64,000 nucleotides of DNA. It comes from Pseudomonas rhizophila. Its GTDB lineage: Bacteria > Pseudomonadota > Gammaproteobacteria > Pseudomonadales > Pseudomonadaceae. The stretch covers positions 5,453,178 to 5,517,177 of the forward strand of contig NZ_CP024081.1 of assembly GCF_003033885.1 (NCBI RefSeq). The letters are read 5' to 3'. The translations under genes and the position numbers were made by a program. The notes beneath the pieces are model-generated. The model ran no database searches. It had not been told where the DNA came from and saw nothing but the letters and a program-made list of their open reading frames with translations. Below are positions 29,474 through 39,459 of this stretch, in pieces; the first letter of the stretch is position 1, and each line of letters begins with the position of its first letter.

Positions 29474-30790
29474 ATGCTGCATTTGTCCCGCCTCACCTCG
29501 CTGGCCCTGACGATCGCCCTGGTGATCGGTGCGCCCCTGGCGTTCGCCGCTGAACCGGCCCCCTCGTCGACAGCCGCTACGGCCGCGACCACCAAGGCCC
29601 CGCTGCCGCTGGACGAACTGCGCACCTTTGCCGAAGTCATGGACCGGATCAAGGCCGCCTACGTGGAACCGGTGGACGACAAGCTGCTGCTGGAGAACGC
29701 CATCAAGGGCATGCTCAGCAACCTTGACCCCCACTCGGCCTACCTGGGGCCGGAAGATTTCGCCGAGCTGCAGGAAAGCACCAGCGGCGAGTTCGGCGGC
29801 CTGGGCATCGAGGTCGGCAGCGAAGACGGCTTCGTCAAAGTGGTTTCGCCCATCGACGACACGCCTGCTTCCAAGGCCGGCATCCAGGCCGGTGACTTCA
29901 TCGTCAAGATCAACGGCCAGCCGACTCGCGGCCAGAGCATGACCGAAGCCGTGGACAAGATGCGCGGCAAGATCGGCCAGAAGATTACCCTGACCCTGGT
30001 GCGCGATGGCGGCACGCCGTTCGACGTGACCCTGACCCGCGCGATCATCCAGGTCAAAAGCGTGAAGAGCCAGTTGCTGGAGTCGGGCTACGGCTACATC
30101 CGCATCACCCAGTTCCAGGTCAAGACCGGCGAAGAAGTCGCCAAGGCCCTGGCCAAGCTGCGCAAGGACAACGGCAAGAAGCTCAACGGCATGGTCCTGG
30201 ACCTGCGTAACAACCCCGGCGGCGTGCTGCAATCGGCCGTGGAGGTGGTGGACCATTTCATCACCAAGGGCCTGATCGTCTACACCAAGGGCCGCATCGC
30301 CAATTCCGAGCTGCGCTTTTCGGCCACCGGCAACGACCTGAGCGAAGCCGTGCCGCTGGTGGTACTGATCAACGGTGGCAGCGCTTCGGCATCGGAAATC
30401 GTCGCCGGCGCCCTGCAGGACCAGAAACGCGGTGTCGTCATGGGCACCACCAGTTTCGGCAAAGGCTCGGTGCAGACCGTCTTGCCGCTCAACAATGACC
30501 GCGCCCTGAAGATCACTACTGCGCTGTACTACACCCCTAACGGCCGATCCATCCAGGCCCAGGGCATCGTCCCGGACATCGAGGTGCGCAAGGCCAAGAT
30601 CACCAGCGAGCAGGACAGCGAGTACTTCAAGGAAGCTGACTTGCAGGGTCACTTGGGCAATGGCAACGGCGGCGCCGACAAACCGACCGGTTCCGGCGCC
30701 AAGGCCAAGCCCATGCCGCAGGATGATGATTATCAGTTGGCTCAGGCCCTGAGCCTGCTCAAAGGACTGAACATCACCTCCGGCCGCTGA
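29474..30790 (+). CDS. ctpA: Carboxyl-terminal processing protease (S41), CtpA-type
   Basis: 438 residues from ATG 29474 with a signal peptide (LTSLALTIALVIGAPLAFAAE). A PDZ domain (GIEVGSEDGFVKVVSPIDDTPASKAGIQAGD, about 100-180) precedes the S41 core with the catalytic serine in GGSASASEIVAGALQD and the lysine in GTTSFGKGSVQT, a Ser-Lys dyad. A C-terminal extension of ~60 residues is rich in Gly/Lys. Such proteases trim periplasmic and cell-wall enzymes. It follows envC by 32 bases and precedes yibQ by one base, a probable envelope operon. Confidence 0.95.
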   Translation: MLHLSRLTSLALTIALVIGAPLAFAAEPAPSSTAATAATTKAPLPLDELRTFAEVMDRIKAAYVEPVDDKLLLENAIKGMLSNLDPHSAYLGPEDFAELQESTSGEFGGLGIEVGSEDGFVKVVSPIDDTPASKAGIQAGDFIVKINGQPTRGQSMTEAVDKMRGKIGQKITLTLVRDGGTPFDVTLTRAIIQVKSVKSQLLESGYGYIRITQFQVKTGEEVAKALAKLRKDNGKKLNGMVLDLRNNPGGVLQSAVEVVDHFITKGLIVYTKGRIANSELRFSATGNDLSEAVPLVVLINGGSASASEIVAGALQDQKRGVVMGTTSFGKGSVQTVLPLNNDRALKITTALYYTPNGRSIQAQGIVPDIEVRKAKITSEQDSEYFKEADLQGHLGNGNGGADKPTGSGAKAKPMPQDDDYQLAQALSLLKGLNITSGR

Positions 30791-30791
30791 G

Positions 30792-31574
30792 ATGGGCCTG
30801 CGCTTCATCCTGGGCCTGGTGTGCTGCCTGGCTGGCGCGGCCTTTGCCGCGCCCGCCACACCGGCACCGGCACCGCACAAGGCCTACCTGAGCCTGATCA
30901 TCGATGACCTGGGGCAGAACCTGCCTCGGGATCGCCGCGTGCTGGCCCTGCCCGGCCCGGTCACTGCGGCGATCATGCCCGACACGCCACACGCTGCCGA
31001 ACTCGCCCGCGAAGCCCATCGCGCCGGCAAGGTCGTCATGCTGCACATGCCCATGGACCCGGCCACCGGGCCGTTCGCCTGGCATCCGGAACTGCCCCTT
31101 GAAGAGTTGGGAAAACGCCTCGACGCCGCATTCGCCGCCGTGCCCTTCACCAGCGGGATCAATAACCACATGGGCAGCCGCATGACTTCCCAGCCGCGGG
31201 CCATGGCGTGGTTGATGGCGAACTTGCAGCAGCGACACAAGTTCTTTGTCGACAGCCGCACCAGCGCCCAGACAGTCGCCGCCGCCGAGGCGCAAAAAAT
31301 CGGCCTCGCCAGCGTGTCACGCGATGTGTTCCTGGACGATGAGCGCACCGAAGCGGCCATCGCCCATCAGCTTCAGGTCGCCATAGAGCTGGCTCGCCAG
31401 CAGGGCTCTGCGGTGATGATCGGCCATCCCTATCCGCAGACCCTGACCGTGCTCGAACGTGAACTGCCCAGGCTCAAGGCCCAGGGCATCGAATGGATCG
31501 ACATCAAGTCGATGATCAGCTTGCGCAGCAATCGGGCGATGGCTGGGCATGGCAAAGATGGGGTTTATCGGTAG
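30792..31574 (+). CDS. Divergent polysaccharide deacetylase YibQ
   Basis: 260 residues with a signal peptide (GLRFILGLVCCLAGAAFAAP). The domain opens LSLIIDDLGQN and continues with VTAAIMPDTPHAAELAREAHRAGKVVMLHMPMDP, INNHMGSRMT and GSAVMIGHPYPQTL, the pattern of the divergent polysaccharide deacetylase family (DUF610/YibQ). A substrate in the envelope is likely but unknown. It is the last gene of the envC-ctpA-yibQ run and is followed by a REPIN. Confidence 0.92.
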   Translation: MGLRFILGLVCCLAGAAFAAPATPAPAPHKAYLSLIIDDLGQNLPRDRRVLALPGPVTAAIMPDTPHAAELAREAHRAGKVVMLHMPMDPATGPFAWHPELPLEELGKRLDAAFAAVPFTSGINNHMGSRMTSQPRAMAWLMANLQQRHKFFVDSRTSAQTVAAAEAQKIGLASVSRDVFLDDERTEAAIAHQLQVAIELARQQGSAVMIGHPYPQTLTVLERELPRLKAQGIEWIDIKSMISLRSNRAMAGHGKDGVYR

Positions 31575-31595
31575 CGGTTAAACCGCGCCGCCGCT

Positions 31596-31687
31596 ATCGC
31601 GAGCAGGCTCGCTCCCACAGGGTCTCGGGTTGTTCGCAAGTCATGTGCCCACCGCAGATCCAGTGTGGGAGCGAGCCTGCTCGCGAT
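31596..31687. repeat. REPIN (paired REP palindromes)
   Basis: Two inverted REP copies at 31596-31618 and 31665-31687 between convergent yibQ and the binding-protein gene. Confidence 0.94.
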
Positions 31688-31703
31688 GGCGGTGGCGCAG
31701 CCT

Positions 31704-32459
31704 TCAGAGATACCGCGCCATGATCGCGTCCACCGCACCTTCCTTGCGCAGTTCATCCAGGGCCGCTTGAAGGCGGGCGACCACGTCGTCGGGCACGTTT
31801 TTGTTCAACGCCAGGTACAACTCGGCACTGTTGAACCGTAGCACGGTCTTGAGATCGCTCACCCCTTCCTCACGCGCCAGATAGCGCCCGGCCGGATCCC
31901 CGGTGGCCCACAGATCGATTTGACCATTGACCAGCTTCCTGGCGTTGTCCTGATCGCGCAACACGACAATCGGGTTCAGCCCTTGCTTGGCCAAGGTCTC
32001 GGCAATCGCGTCACCCTTGTAAGCCCCGATCCTGTATTGACGCGCCGGCTCCAACGAGTCCAGGGAAATCTTGCTGTCGGCCTTGGCGAGCATGATCCAG
32101 TCGTCCGGGCCAATCGGGCCGACCCATTTGAAGAGTTTTTCACGCTCGGGCAATCGCGCCGTGACAAACACGCCGTACCCGGGATTATCCAGGGCCAGTT
32201 TATAAATTCGCTCCCACGGGAAACGCAGTGTCAGGCTGTAGCTGATATCGGCACGTTTGAATATCTCGCGGACAATGTCCACGGCGATGCCATTGATGTT
32301 CTCGTCCTGAGCGAAGTTTTTGCCATTCTTGGCCATGTTGTAGGGCGGGAAGTTTTCCGTCAGCAACACCAGGCCGACGTCACGGCGATCTTGCGCTTGT
32401 GCCCCGCTGACGAACAACAAAGAGGCACTGGCAAGAACCAAAAGAATGCGTTTGAACAT
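31704..32459 (-). CDS. Periplasmic solute-binding protein, amino-acid type (SBP family 3)
   Basis: 251 residues with a signal peptide (ILLVLASASLLFVSGAQAQD). The mature domain has LLTENFPPYNM, GIAVDIVREIFKRADISYSLTLRFPWERIYKLAL and GAYKGDAIAETLAKQGLN, the layout of family 3 binding proteins. No ABC permease or ATPase gene is adjacent, so it may be an orphan receptor subunit. Ligand unknown. It starts 217 bases from the divergent protease gene; that interval has no obvious promoter of special type. Confidence 0.88.
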   Translation of the reverse strand: MFKRILLVLASASLLFVSGAQAQDRRDVGLVLLTENFPPYNMAKNGKNFAQDENINGIAVDIVREIFKRADISYSLTLRFPWERIYKLALDNPGYGVFVTARLPEREKLFKWVGPIGPDDWIMLAKADSKISLDSLEPARQYRIGAYKGDAIAETLAKQGLNPIVVLRDQDNARKLVNGQIDLWATGDPAGRYLAREEGVSDLKTVLRFNSAELYLALNKNVPDDVVARLQAALDELRKEGAVDAIMARYL

Positions 32460-32676
32460 GTCTGGCTACCCGAATCCATGGCGTGCCCAAGAGTGCCTCG
32501 GGCCTGCGAGCATGTCCACAGCCCTTTGCTGCCCAAGTGGCTCAACGACTCAAAATATAAAAGAGCACTCTCACCATTGAGGTAACTATTTACCGCCAAC
32601 CGTCAGCCCCTACCTGATTAATTGGAGAACACCGGCCACTGCCGGTTTTCATTCAACTAACCAAGGGTGTCACTCG

Positions 32677-34188
32677 ATGAAATCGATCTCCTTTCTGCTG
32701 ACCGGCCTGTTCTGCTCGCTGAGTTTGCAGGGTATCGCCCACAGCCAGGACTTTGGCGAAGGCATACAAAATTTTACGGCCTCTAAGGTCCTTGAAAACG
32801 CGGATGGATCACACAACCACTGGCGAGGCGTCGGACGCCTGTTTATCGACGGCTCTTGTACCGCGACGCTTCTCGACACTCAGGATGCCTCGGTACCCCA
32901 ACCAACACCCGCCTATGTACTCACTTCAGGACACTGTATCGAAAAAGGCAACGGCAACATCGTGACGGATAAACCGCTCAGCGGGGTCATGCAGTTCGAT
33001 TACTTCGCCGACACCGAATTATTCAAAACCTACGCGCTGAAAAAGGTCGCATGGCGCAGTATGCAAGGCGTCGATCTGGCGATCATAGAATTGGACGTCA
33101 GCCTTCAGAAACTCATTGAGGAAGGCATACAGCCCCTGGAACTGGCCCGACAAAAGCCTGCCGACGGGACCGATGTGCTGATCGTGAGTGCCCCGCAGGG
33201 TTTCGACAAAGCCACATTGCGCATGGCTGCCTGCACTTTGCAGCCCGCTGGGGAAATAGTGGAAGGCCCATGGGTGTGGCGAAACAACGTGATGACACGC
33301 TGTCAGGATATAGCCGGCGGCAGTTCAGGGGGACCGATTCTTGATCGTCACTCCAACGAAATAATAGGCGTAATAGGCACCGGTAACCTGGCGGCCGGTT
33401 TCGCTCCATGCGACGAACATGCACCCTGTATGCGGGTTGGGGATGTCTATAAGGCCATTCCCAAAAACGTTTATGGGAACCCGACGATCTTTCTCAACGG
33501 ATGCTTTGTACAAGGCCACATTGTCAATGAGGTCACTTCGTCGTGTCCGCTTTATCCAGCGTTCACCGTGAGTGCTGATGCCAACGAGCCCGCAAGGTAC
33601 AAGAGGCTCAAAAAACGGGATGACGGGACGATGGAAGTTCCGACATGGGATTACCATTTCTCCATCAGCACCGCTTTTTATCGCCACAAGACCGTGCGCA
33701 CGGCGAAGGACTGCGAAAGTGGCCATTACTACAGCGACGCAATAAGTTCTAACCACGCGTTTATCAACAGCGAGATCGGCGCCCGGCCCGGTTTCTATTT
33801 CCTTTGCATTCTTGGCGTTGACTCCCCGACTCAAGGAGCGCAGGTCGGACTCATCAAGAATGGACTGTCCCTTGTGGTGGAAGTCCTCGATGACACGCCA
33901 ACGGCGCAGCCCGATTTGTCGATCAGTAGCGGAGTCGGCGTGGAGTTGGCTCGCGGTAGCGAGTACCGGACCTACGCCGTCAAATTTGGCCCGCTGGACA
34001 CCACAGATTGCTCAAGGGATGAGCAGTATCTGACCCACACCTACATGGATTTCTGGTTTCCGGATGCAGAACTGCCGCTGAAATTCTGCACAATCGCCTA
34101 CGACAAATCAGGACAGGCATCCGAGCCGAGGGTTGACGTACTGAGCCCTGCGACAGGGGCGCAAAACGCAACCCCCGTCGCTCCCTGA
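32677..34188 (+). CDS. Secreted trypsin-like serine protease
   Basis: 503 residues with a signal peptide (ISFLLTGLFCSLSLQGIAHSQ). The chymotrypsin-fold triad is visible: His in YVLTSGHCIEKG, Asp in GVDLAIIELDV and Ser in DIAGGSSGGPILD. Several cysteines (TCTAT-like GSCTATLL, GHC, ACTLQ, MTRCQDIAGG) could form disulfides. The C-terminal ~200 residues after the protease domain (from about FLNGCFVQGH) are beta-rich with no family I recognise. It lies alone between a binding-protein gene and the his cluster; GC content is slightly lower than in neighbours, suggesting an accessory gene. Confidence 0.85.
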   Translation: MKSISFLLTGLFCSLSLQGIAHSQDFGEGIQNFTASKVLENADGSHNHWRGVGRLFIDGSCTATLLDTQDASVPQPTPAYVLTSGHCIEKGNGNIVTDKPLSGVMQFDYFADTELFKTYALKKVAWRSMQGVDLAIIELDVSLQKLIEEGIQPLELARQKPADGTDVLIVSAPQGFDKATLRMAACTLQPAGEIVEGPWVWRNNVMTRCQDIAGGSSGGPILDRHSNEIIGVIGTGNLAAGFAPCDEHAPCMRVGDVYKAIPKNVYGNPTIFLNGCFVQGHIVNEVTSSCPLYPAFTVSADANEPARYKRLKKRDDGTMEVPTWDYHFSISTAFYRHKTVRTAKDCESGHYYSDAISSNHAFINSEIGARPGFYFLCILGVDSPTQGAQVGLIKNGLSLVVEVLDDTPTAQPDLSISSGVGVELARGSEYRTYAVKFGPLDTTDCSRDEQYLTHTYMDFWFPDAELPLKFCTIAYDKSGQASEPRVDVLSPATGAQNATPVAP

Positions 34189-34217
34189 GGGGAGTATCAG
34201 GTCTCGTCTGTGCCCGC

Positions 34218-34988
34218 TTATCGAATGACGATTCCGCGCTGCGCCATGTAAGCCTTGGCTTCCGGCACGGTGTATTCGCCGAAGTGGAAAATGCTCGCCG
34301 CCAGTACCGCACTGGCATGGCCTTCAAGGATGCCATCGGCCAGGTGCTGCAGGTTGCCGACGCCGCCGGAGGCGATGACCGGGATGCCCAGGGCATCGCT
34401 GATGGCGCGGGTGACGCCCAGGTCGAAACCGTTTTTCATGCCGTCCTGGTCCATGCTGGTCAGCAGGATCTCACCAGCCCCCAGGCCTTCCATCTTCTTC
34501 GCCCATTCCACGGCGTCCAGGCCGGTGGGTTTGCGCCCACCGTGGGTGAAGATTTCCCAGCGAGGGGTTTCGCCCGGGCCGGACACCTTCTTGGCATCGA
34601 TGGCCACGACAATGCACTGCGAACCAAAACGCTGGGCCGCTTCGCCGACGAATTCCGGGTTGAACACCGCGGCGGTGTTGATCGACACCTTGTCCGCACC
34701 GGCGTTGAGCAAGTTGCGGATGTCCTGCACGGTGCGCACGCCACCGCCCACGGTCAGCGGGATGAACACCTGGCTGGCCATGCGCTCGACGGTATGCAGC
34801 GTGGTATCGCGGCCGTCGACGCTGGCCGTGATGTCGAGAAAGGTAATCTCGTCCGCGCCCTGCTCGTCATAGCGACGGGCGATTTCCACCGGATCCCCGG
34901 CGTCGCGGATGTTCTCGAACTTGACGCCCTTGACCACCCGGCCGTTGTCCACGTCCAGGCAAGGGATGATGCGTTTGGCCAGCGCCAT
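34218..34988 (-). CDS. hisF: Imidazole glycerol phosphate synthase, cyclase subunit HisF
   Basis: A 256-residue (beta-alpha)8 barrel. Catalytic aspartates are in [15 protein letters not shown] (Asp11) and [16 protein letters not shown] (Asp130 region); phosphate loops TVGGGVRT and ASGGVGN are intact. With HisH it forms imidazole glycerol phosphate and AICAR. It is the last of five minus-strand genes, 9 bases after hisA. Confidence 0.98.
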   Translation of the reverse strand: MALAKRIIPCLDVDNGRVVKGVKFENIRDAGDPVEIARRYDEQGADEITFLDITASVDGRDTTLHTVERMASQVFIPLTVGGGVRTVQDIRNLLNAGADKVSINTAAVFNPEFVGEAAQRFGSQCIVVAIDAKKVSGPGETPRWEIFTHGGRKPTGLDAVEWAKKMEGLGAGEILLTSMDQDGMKNGFDLGVTRAISDALGIPVIASGGVGNLQHLADGILEGHASAVLAASIFHFGEYTVPEAKAYMAQRGIVIR

Positions 34989-34997
34989 GGTCAGTCC

Positions 34998-35735
34998 TCA
35001 GCCTTTGTAGGAATCGCAGAAGGCCTGGGCCTCAGCGACATCCAGCGTGCCTTCGTAGATCGCGCGACCGGTGATCGCGCCGATGATGCCTGGCGCCTTG
35101 GCGTCGAGCAGCGCCTTGATGTCGCCCAGGTTATGGATGCCGCCGGAGGCGATCACCGGAATCTTCGTGGCGGCGGCCAGGGCGGCGGTGAACGGAACGT
35201 TGCAGCCCTGCATCATGCCGTCTTTGGCGATGTCGGTGTAGACGATGGCAGACACCCCGTCGGCCTCGAAACGCTTGGCCAGGTCAATCACCTGCACGGT
35301 GCTGACTTCAGCCCAACCGTCAGTGGCGACGAAACCGTCCTTGGCATCCAGGCCAACGATGACCTTGCCCGGGAAGGCGCGGCAAGCTTCAGCGACAAAC
35401 GCCGGGTCTTTCACCGCCTTGGTGCCGATGATCACATAGCTCACGCCAGCCTTGACGTAGTGTTCGATGGTTTCCAGCGAGCGGATACCGCCGCCGATCT
35501 GGATCGGCAGGTTCGGGTAGCGCTTGGCAATGGCCGTGACCACTTCGCCGTTCACCGGCTGCCCTTCGAAGGCACCGTTCAGGTCAACCAGATGCAGGCG
35601 ACGGCAGCCGCCCTCCACCCACTTGGCGGCCATGCTCACCGGGTCATCGGAGAACACCGTGGAGTCTTCCATCCGGCCCTGACGCAGACGTACGCAAGCG
35701 CCGTCCTTGAGATCGATAGCGGGGATAATCAGCAT
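34998..35735 (-). CDS. hisA: Phosphoribosyl isomerase HisA
   Basis: 245 residues from ATG 35735 ([20 protein letters not shown]); the frame extends 15 bases upstream but those residues are not part of the family. Barrel with catalytic Asp in IPAIDLKDG and in [12 protein letters not shown], and phosphate loops IGGGIRS and ASGGIHN. It isomerises ProFAR to PRFAR in histidine synthesis and feeds HisF/HisH. Confidence 0.97.
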   Translation of the reverse strand: MLIIPAIDLKDGACVRLRQGRMEDSTVFSDDPVSMAAKWVEGGCRRLHLVDLNGAFEGQPVNGEVVTAIAKRYPNLPIQIGGGIRSLETIEHYVKAGVSYVIIGTKAVKDPAFVAEACRAFPGKVIVGLDAKDGFVATDGWAEVSTVQVIDLAKRFEADGVSAIVYTDIAKDGMMQGCNVPFTAALAAATKIPVIASGGIHNLGDIKALLDAKAPGIIGAITGRAIYEGTLDVAEAQAFCDSYKG

Positions 35736-35777
35736 CTGGCAAACCTTCAAATTCGAATGTTCAGCTTGGCTCGGAAA

Positions 35778-36032
35778 TCAGTTTTTCTCGAGCGCCCACA
35801 AGTCGCTTTCGATGCTTTCGAACCTTTCTTTAAGGTGCGTCTGCACATCGAAAATCGCCCTGTTGTAATAGTGCGGAGCAATTTCGCGGGTAAACAGCTC
35901 AAGAATTTCCGCCGCTTCGAACGAACCCAGGTCCAGTTCGAAACGATCCTCCATGAACCGTTGGATCTTGAGGTTCGCCTCACTTTCCTGCTCGGGCGTG
36001 AGGGTGAGGATCGGCGGTTTCTTGCGGGCCAT
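35778..36032 (-). CDS. DUF2164 family protein embedded in the his operon
   Basis: 84 residues from ATG 36032 ([24 protein letters not shown]). Helical protein with RFMEDRFELDLGSFEAAEILELFTREIAPHYYNRAIFDVQTHLKERF, the DUF2164 pattern. Function unknown. Its ATG shares one base with the hisH stop codon (TAATG), and hisA follows after 42 bases, so it is co-translated inside the histidine genes. Whether it touches histidine metabolism is not known. Confidence 0.9.
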   Translation of the reverse strand: MARKKPPILTLTPEQESEANLKIQRFMEDRFELDLGSFEAAEILELFTREIAPHYYNRAIFDVQTHLKERFESIESDLWALEKN

Positions 36033-36670
36033 TACCAGCGCCCGTCCCACGCCGCGAAGTTCTGCAGCAACTGCAGGCCATGGGTATGGCTCTTCTCCGG
36101 GTGGAACTGCACGGCGAAGCGCGAACCGTCGGCCAGGGCCGCGGCGAAATCGACGCCATAGTGACCGCCGCCCACCACCTGCCGGGCGTTACCGGCCGCG
36201 ATGTAGTAGCTGTGCACGAAGTAGAAGCGCGCCAGGTCCGGAATGTTGTGCCACAGCGGGTGATCCACCGTCTGCTTCACCTCGTTCCAGCCCATGTGCG
36301 GGACTTTCAGGTGCTCGCCGTCTTCGTGCAGATCCTTGCCGAAAAACTTCACCTGGCCTGGAAACATCGCGATGCAATCGACGCCGTCGTTCTCCTCGCT
36401 GCTCTCGAGCAAGGCCTGCATGCCCACGCAAATGCCGAGGAACGGACGATCCTGACTGACTTCATGCACCAGCGAATCGAAGCCCAGGCGACGGATCTCG
36501 GCCATGCAGTCACGAATCGCACCGACACCGGGAAAGACCACCCGGTCGGCTTCGCGAATCACGTCGGCATCGCTGGTGATCAGTACCTTGCCGGCGCCCA
36601 CGTGCTCGAGGGCCTTGGCCACCGAGTGCAGGTTGCCCATGCCGTAATCGATAACCGCGACCGTCTGCAT
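36032..36670 (-). CDS. hisH: Imidazole glycerol phosphate synthase, glutamine amidotransferase HisH
   Basis: A 212-residue class I amidotransferase. Nucleophilic cysteine in [13 protein letters not shown]; His and Glu in [14 protein letters not shown]. It supplies ammonia to HisF. The stop of hisB and the start of hisH share base 36670, a tight coupling. Confidence 0.98.
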   Translation of the reverse strand: MQTVAVIDYGMGNLHSVAKALEHVGAGKVLITSDADVIREADRVVFPGVGAIRDCMAEIRRLGFDSLVHEVSQDRPFLGICVGMQALLESSEENDGVDCIAMFPGQVKFFGKDLHEDGEHLKVPHMGWNEVKQTVDHPLWHNIPDLARFYFVHSYYIAAGNARQVVGGGHYGVDFAAALADGSRFAVQFHPEKSHTHGLQLLQNFAAWDGRW

Positions 36671-37263
36671 TACAGAACGCCCTTGGTGGAGGGCATTTGC
36701 CCGGCCATGCGGTCATCGAGCTCCACGGCCATGCGCAGCGCGCGGCCGAAAGCCTTGAACACGGTTTCGATCTGGTGGTGGGTGTTGTGCCCGCGCAGGT
36801 TGTCGATGTGCAGGGTCACATTGGCGTGGTTGACGAAGCCCTGGAAAAATTCCTGGAACAGGTCCACGTCGAAGCCGCCAACGGTGGCACGGGTGTACGG
36901 CACATGCATTTGCAGGCCCGGACGACCGGAGAAGTCGATGACCACACGCGACAGCGCCTCATCGAGCGGCACGTAGGCGTGGCCGTAGCGACGGATGCCT
37001 TTCTTGTCGCCGATGGCTTTGGTGAAAGCCTGCCCCAGGGTGATACCGACGTCTTCCACCGTGTGGTGGTCGTCGATGTGCAGGTCGCCCTTGCTGACGA
37101 TATCCAGGTCGATCAGCCCATGACGGGCGATCTGGTCCAGCATGTGCTCAAGAAAAGGCACGCCGATATCAAACCGGGCCTTTCCGGTGCCATCCAGGTT
37201 GATCGAGGCTTTGATCTGGGTTTCCAGAGTGTCGCGCTCGACAGACGCCTTACGTTCGGCCAT
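36670..37263 (-). CDS. hisB: Imidazoleglycerol-phosphate dehydratase HisB
   Basis: 197 residues from ATG 37263 ([17 protein letters not shown]), preceded by GGAGCTG as ribosome site; a GTG one codon earlier is less likely. The metal-binding motifs [13 protein letters not shown] and [13 protein letters not shown], and their repeat [14 protein letters not shown] plus GHNTHHQIE, are intact. This is the monofunctional dehydratase, without the HisN-type phosphatase domain of enteric HisB. First gene of hisB-hisH-DUF2164-hisA-hisF. Confidence 0.98.
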   Translation of the reverse strand: MAERKASVERDTLETQIKASINLDGTGKARFDIGVPFLEHMLDQIARHGLIDLDIVSKGDLHIDDHHTVEDVGITLGQAFTKAIGDKKGIRRYGHAYVPLDEALSRVVIDFSGRPGLQMHVPYTRATVGGFDVDLFQEFFQGFVNHANVTLHIDNLRGHNTHHQIETVFKAFGRALRMAVELDDRMAGQMPSTKGVL

Positions 37264-37410
37264 CACCAGCTCCGCAAAATCATTGGGCGAAAAAGGCAGC
37301 CATTATAGGGGCGTGAGCGGCAAACAGAAACACAGGAGGTGATATCCCTGACGGGTTGTCGGCGATAGACATGTCCGTACAAGCAATTGTGGCCATCACC
37401 CAAAACAAAT

Positions 37411-37498
37411 GTGGGAGCGAGTCTGCTCGCGATAGCGGTGGATCAGCCGACAATGATGCCGGCTGACCCTCCCTCATCGCGAGCAGGCTCGCTCCCAC
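37411..37498. repeat. REPIN (paired REP palindromes)
   Basis: Two inverted REP copies at 37411-37433 (GAGTCTGCTC variant, one base changed) and 37476-37498, upstream of hisB. Confidence 0.93.
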
Positions 37499-37536
37499 AA
37501 GATTCGCCCTCACCCCAGCGGGTTCGGGCTAGCGCA

Positions 37537-39198
37537 TTACTGGAACAACACCGCCGTCTTCTGCAGGGTTACCCAGACACCCCACGCCAACGGAATGCCC
37601 ACCACCAACCAGGCGGCGATCGCCAAAGGCTTGGTGCCCGGCGCGGCTTTCCACTCCAGCGAAGTGGTGCTGTCGGCGCCCTTGTCATGGCCCAGTGCCT
37701 GTTCGGCGGCCAGTTCGGCGTCGGTCATGAAGTACTTGTCGGCGACCGGACGAACCATCAGGTTGCACAGGAAGCCCAGCACCAGCAGGCCGGCGAGGAT
37801 GTACAAGGTGATGTCATAGGCCGCAGCGCGTTCAACGCCGATGCTCAACTGATATTCACGCAGGTAGTTCACCAGTACCGGACCCAGCACGCCTGCCGCG
37901 GCCCAAGCGGTCAACAGCCGACCGTGGATCGCGCCGACCATTTGCGTACCGAACAGGTCCGCCAGGTAGGCCGGCACGGTGGCAAAACCGCCGCCGTACA
38001 TCGACAGGATGATGCAGAACGCCGCCACGAACAGCGCGACGCTGCCCAGATGACCCAGGTTCGGGATCAGCGCGTACAGGGCAAAGCCCAGGGCGAAGAA
38101 CACGAAGTAGGTGTTCTTGCGACCCAGGTAATCCGAGCAGGATGCCCAGAAGAACCGCCCACCGATGTTGAACAGGCTCAGCAGACCAGTGAAACCGGCC
38201 GCAATGGCCGCGATCTGACCCAGTTGCGCAGCATCCAACTGACCGAAAGGCAAGTCATTGCCGAGCAACTTGCCGCCGAACACTTCCTGCAACAGTGGCG
38301 ATGCCATGCCGATGATGCCGATACCGGCAGATACGTTCAGGCACAGCACCAGCCATACCAGACGGAACTGCGGGGTTTTCCAGGCCACGTTCACGTGAAC
38401 GTGACGATGGGTGATCATCGCGTTCGCAGCTTTCTTCGGTGCCGGGGTCCAGCCTTCAGGCTTCCAGCCGGTCGGCGGGACGCGGTACGACAGGGCGCCA
38501 CCGACCATGAACACGAAGTAGATCGCGGCCATGACCAGGAAGCTTTGCCATACGCCCACTTCAGTCGGCGAAGAGAAATGGCTCATCAGCGCTGCAGCCA
38601 GCGGTGCACCTACCATCGCGCCGCCGCCGAAGCCCATGATCGCCATGCCGGTGGCCATGCCACGCTTGTCCGGGAACCACTTGATCAGCGTCGAAACCGG
38701 GGAGATGTAGCCCAGCCCCAGGCCGATACCACCGATTACCCCGGAGCCGATCCACATCAGCCATATCTGGTGAGTGTAGATACCCAGTGCGGAAATCAGC
38801 AGACCGCCGCACCAGCACAAGGCCGATACAACGCCGGCCTTACGCGGCCCGGCGTGTTCCAGCCAGCCGCCCCAGATGGCTGCCGAGCAACCCAGGAAGA
38901 TGAAGAACAGGGTGTAGATCCAGCCGAGCATCGAGATCGGCCAGTCACATTGGGATGAAAAGACTTGTGCGATGAAACTCATGTCCGGTGCACAGGCTAC
39001 AGGCTTGGTGACGCCCAGTGCCTTGGACAACGGCAACCAGAACACCGAAAAGCCGTAGGCCATGCCGATGCAGAGGTGGATGGCCAGTGCAGCCGGTGGA
39101 ACCAGCCACCGGTTGAATCCGGGCTTGGCGATAATGCGTTCCTTGGAGAGGAACGCAGGCTGGTCGGCAATGCCGTCCGCCGTGATGCTCGTGCTCAT
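37537..39198 (-). CDS. MFS transporter, OFA (oxalate/formate antiporter) family
   Basis: 553 residues from ATG 39198 (MSTSITADGIADQPAFLSKERI), preceded by GGGGGAT. Twelve-helix layout with FNRWLVPPAALAIHLCIGMAYGFSVFWLPL, the MFS loop KWFPDKRGMATGMAIMGFGGGAM and a second half beginning around FRLVWLVLCLNVSAGIGI. An insertion after the first helix (GVTKPVACAPDMSFIAQVFSSQCDW) is typical of this OFA subgroup in Pseudomonas. The real substrate (oxalate, formate or other small carboxylate) cannot be read from sequence. No catabolic genes are next to it. Confidence 0.92.
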   Translation of the reverse strand: MSTSITADGIADQPAFLSKERIIAKPGFNRWLVPPAALAIHLCIGMAYGFSVFWLPLSKALGVTKPVACAPDMSFIAQVFSSQCDWPISMLGWIYTLFFIFLGCSAAIWGGWLEHAGPRKAGVVSALCWCGGLLISALGIYTHQIWLMWIGSGVIGGIGLGLGYISPVSTLIKWFPDKRGMATGMAIMGFGGGAMVGAPLAAALMSHFSSPTEVGVWQSFLVMAAIYFVFMVGGALSYRVPPTGWKPEGWTPAPKKAANAMITHRHVHVNVAWKTPQFRLVWLVLCLNVSAGIGIIGMASPLLQEVFGGKLLGNDLPFGQLDAAQLGQIAAIAAGFTGLLSLFNIGGRFFWASCSDYLGRKNTYFVFFALGFALYALIPNLGHLGSVALFVAAFCIILSMYGGGFATVPAYLADLFGTQMVGAIHGRLLTAWAAAGVLGPVLVNYLREYQLSIGVERAAAYDITLYILAGLLVLGFLCNLMVRPVADKYFMTDAELAAEQALGHDKGADSTTSLEWKAAPGTKPLAIAAWLVVGIPLAWGVWVTLQKTAVLFQ

Positions 39199-39459
39199 TA
39201 TGTATCCCCCAGTTATTGGTATGGCTCGCCAGCCATGCATCACCCTCAGCCTTATTGCGCGCAAAGCTCGACTGTATTTTCTGGTGAAGCTTCATTTTGG
39301 TGCGACATTGAGTCGCAGAAGGACGGGCGAACGGGTAAAGGTTACCATTTGCTTATGACAGAAAAGCCAAAGTGCTATCACCTTTTTTACATCTTCTGTC
39401 TTATCGCGCCGTTGCACGTTTTCTGTAGGGCGTGAATCGTTTATTTTTCAGGAATTTAT

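Noticed and set aside
34284..36161. 625-codon plus-strand frame antisense to hisF/hisA
   Set aside because: Covers several certain genes and an intergenic gap; no motif.
2998..37498. CRISPR array suggested by recurring palindromic repeats
   Set aside because: Repeats are paired, inverted and kilobases apart: REPINs, not spaced direct repeats; no cas genes.
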